Below are positions 5,185 through 5,835 of a stretch of 5,835 nt of DNA, piece by piece (position 1 is the stretch's first letter; every line of letters begins with the position of its first letter). The translations under genes and the position numbers were made by a program. The stretch is from Tannerellaceae bacterium (GTDB lineage: Bacteria > Bacteroidota > Bacteroidia > Bacteroidales > Tannerellaceae), in contig JAJBTP010000262.1 of the NCBI GenBank assembly GCA_020860805.1, forward strand, positions 1 through 5,835, in the 5' to 3' direction. Below the pieces are notes generated by a model. The model worked only from the letters and a program-made list of their open reading frames with translations. It did no database searches and was not told the DNA's origin.

Positions 5185-5835
5185 TTAGGAATCCTTATCC
5201 CGGTTCATTCCTTCTAAATCGACACCACGGAACTCCTTCCCTGCAATAAGTTCCCGCTTAAAAATATTAAAACAAAGAAGAAAGAAGGAAATTAGTAAAG
5301 GGCCAAAAATAACACCGATAAACCCAAATAAAGATAAGCCGATAAATACACCAAAAATCGTAATCAAAGGATGGATATCAGCCAGTTTCTTTTGCAACAT
5401 AAAGCGAATAAAATTATCCGCATTCGAGATAACGATAATAGCATATATACCCAAGCCTAATGCATGTAACCAATGTCCGGATATACCCATATACAAACAA
5501 AGTGGAAACCATACAATAGCCGTACCAATCACCGGAATGATAGTAGCTACGCAAGCAATCAAACCAAATAAGATAGGAGTAGGCGCCTTAAAAATAAAAT
5601 AACCGATAGTAGCAATAACACCCTGTATAATAGCCAGTAAAGGAATTCCAATAGCATTGGACTTAACCATAATATTAATTTCCCCCATTACCTGCTTTTT
5701 ATTTTCATCATTGAAAGGCAAAATACTATATACATATTTTTCCATTTCTCTTACACCAATAAGCATAAAGTAAAGGACTAATACCAGAATTGCTATATTA
5801 ATGCCAAAACCACTGATCCCCCCCCCATCAGATAT
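5185..5835 (-). CDS. AI-2E family transporter (permease), C-terminal part
   Basis: The last 216 residues of a membrane protein that continues beyond the right edge. The frame is open to position 5835, so the Met at 5764-5766 is internal and not the start; roughly the first 130-150 residues of a normal 350-370 are missing. Hydrophobic segments are INIAILVLVLYFMLI, IPLLAIIQGVIATIGYFIF, LFGLIACVATIIPVIGTAIV running into WFPLCLYM, LHALGLGIYAIIVI, and a long pair after HPLITIFGVFIGLSLFGFIG. Family features include the IPVIGTAIVW region, a DN..R.ML motif (ADNFIRFMLQKK) and the HPLI...G....FG..G...GPLL block near the C-terminus. The family (former UPF0118) was named after a proposed autoinducer-2 exporter; members also include Na+/H+ antiporters and others with no known substrate, so specificity here cannot be said. 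It is convergent with the AsmA-like gene. The reading frame is intact, including a 9-base C tract. Confidence 0.88.
   Translation of the reverse strand: MSDGGGISGFGINIAILVLVLYFMLIGVREMEKYVYSILPFNDENKKQVMGEINIMVKSNAIGIPLLAIIQGVIATIGYFIFKAPTPILFGLIACVATIIPVIGTAIVWFPLCLYMGISGHWLHALGLGIYAIIVISNADNFIRFMLQKKLADIHPLITIFGVFIGLSLFGFIGVIFGPLLISFFLLCFNIFKRELIAGKEFRGVDLEGMNRDKDS
5818..5826 (-). other. C9 (G9 on the coding strand) tract in the permease gene
   Basis: Nine C on the + strand encode Gly-Gly-Gly in the - strand permease, just before the hydrophobic segment GFGINIAILVLVLYF. The frame is maintained on both sides, so at this length the gene is in frame as far as the window shows. It is the longest G/C homopolymer in the window. 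Confidence 0.85.

Overview
The window looks like a chromosomal stretch of a Bacteroidota bacterium, most likely Bacteroidales. The sequence is AT-rich, strong Shine-Dalgarno sites are scarce, and the protein families (HipA-like kinase with DUF3037, a giant AsmA-like envelope protein, an AI-2E family permease) read like Bacteroides/Parabacteroides/Dysgonomonas homologues. The genus is an inference from memory of such proteins; no search was run.

Layout. Positions 1-95 hold no gene. On the + strand, 96-894 encodes a HipA-like kinase whose frame is broken by a G7 tract at 226-232. It overlaps by 23 bases an intact DUF3037 protein (872-1258). After a 57-base gap, 1316-5171 encodes one very large AsmA/DUF748-like membrane-anchored protein of about 1,284 residues. 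Its frame is interrupted three times: an in-frame TAG at 1595-1597, a frameshift at a C8 tract (3366-3373), and another frameshift between 3771 and 3795. Only 13 bases further, on the - strand, lies the C-terminal part of an AI-2E family membrane permease (5185-5835), which runs off the right edge.

How the genes relate. The kinase and DUF3037 genes are translationally coupled and form a two-gene cassette. The AsmA-like protein should sit in the inner membrane with a long periplasmic body. By analogy with AsmA/TamB/YdbH proteins it may help move lipid between the membranes. The permease is convergent and need not be functionally linked.

Two things stand out. First, the AsmA-like protein is built from about six tandem modules of 167-188 residues, each opening and closing with a recognisable motif. 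Second, four disruptions fall in two adjacent genes, two of them at the long G/C homopolymers. This could be sequencing error, slippage-based on/off switching, or real decay; the sequence alone cannot decide.
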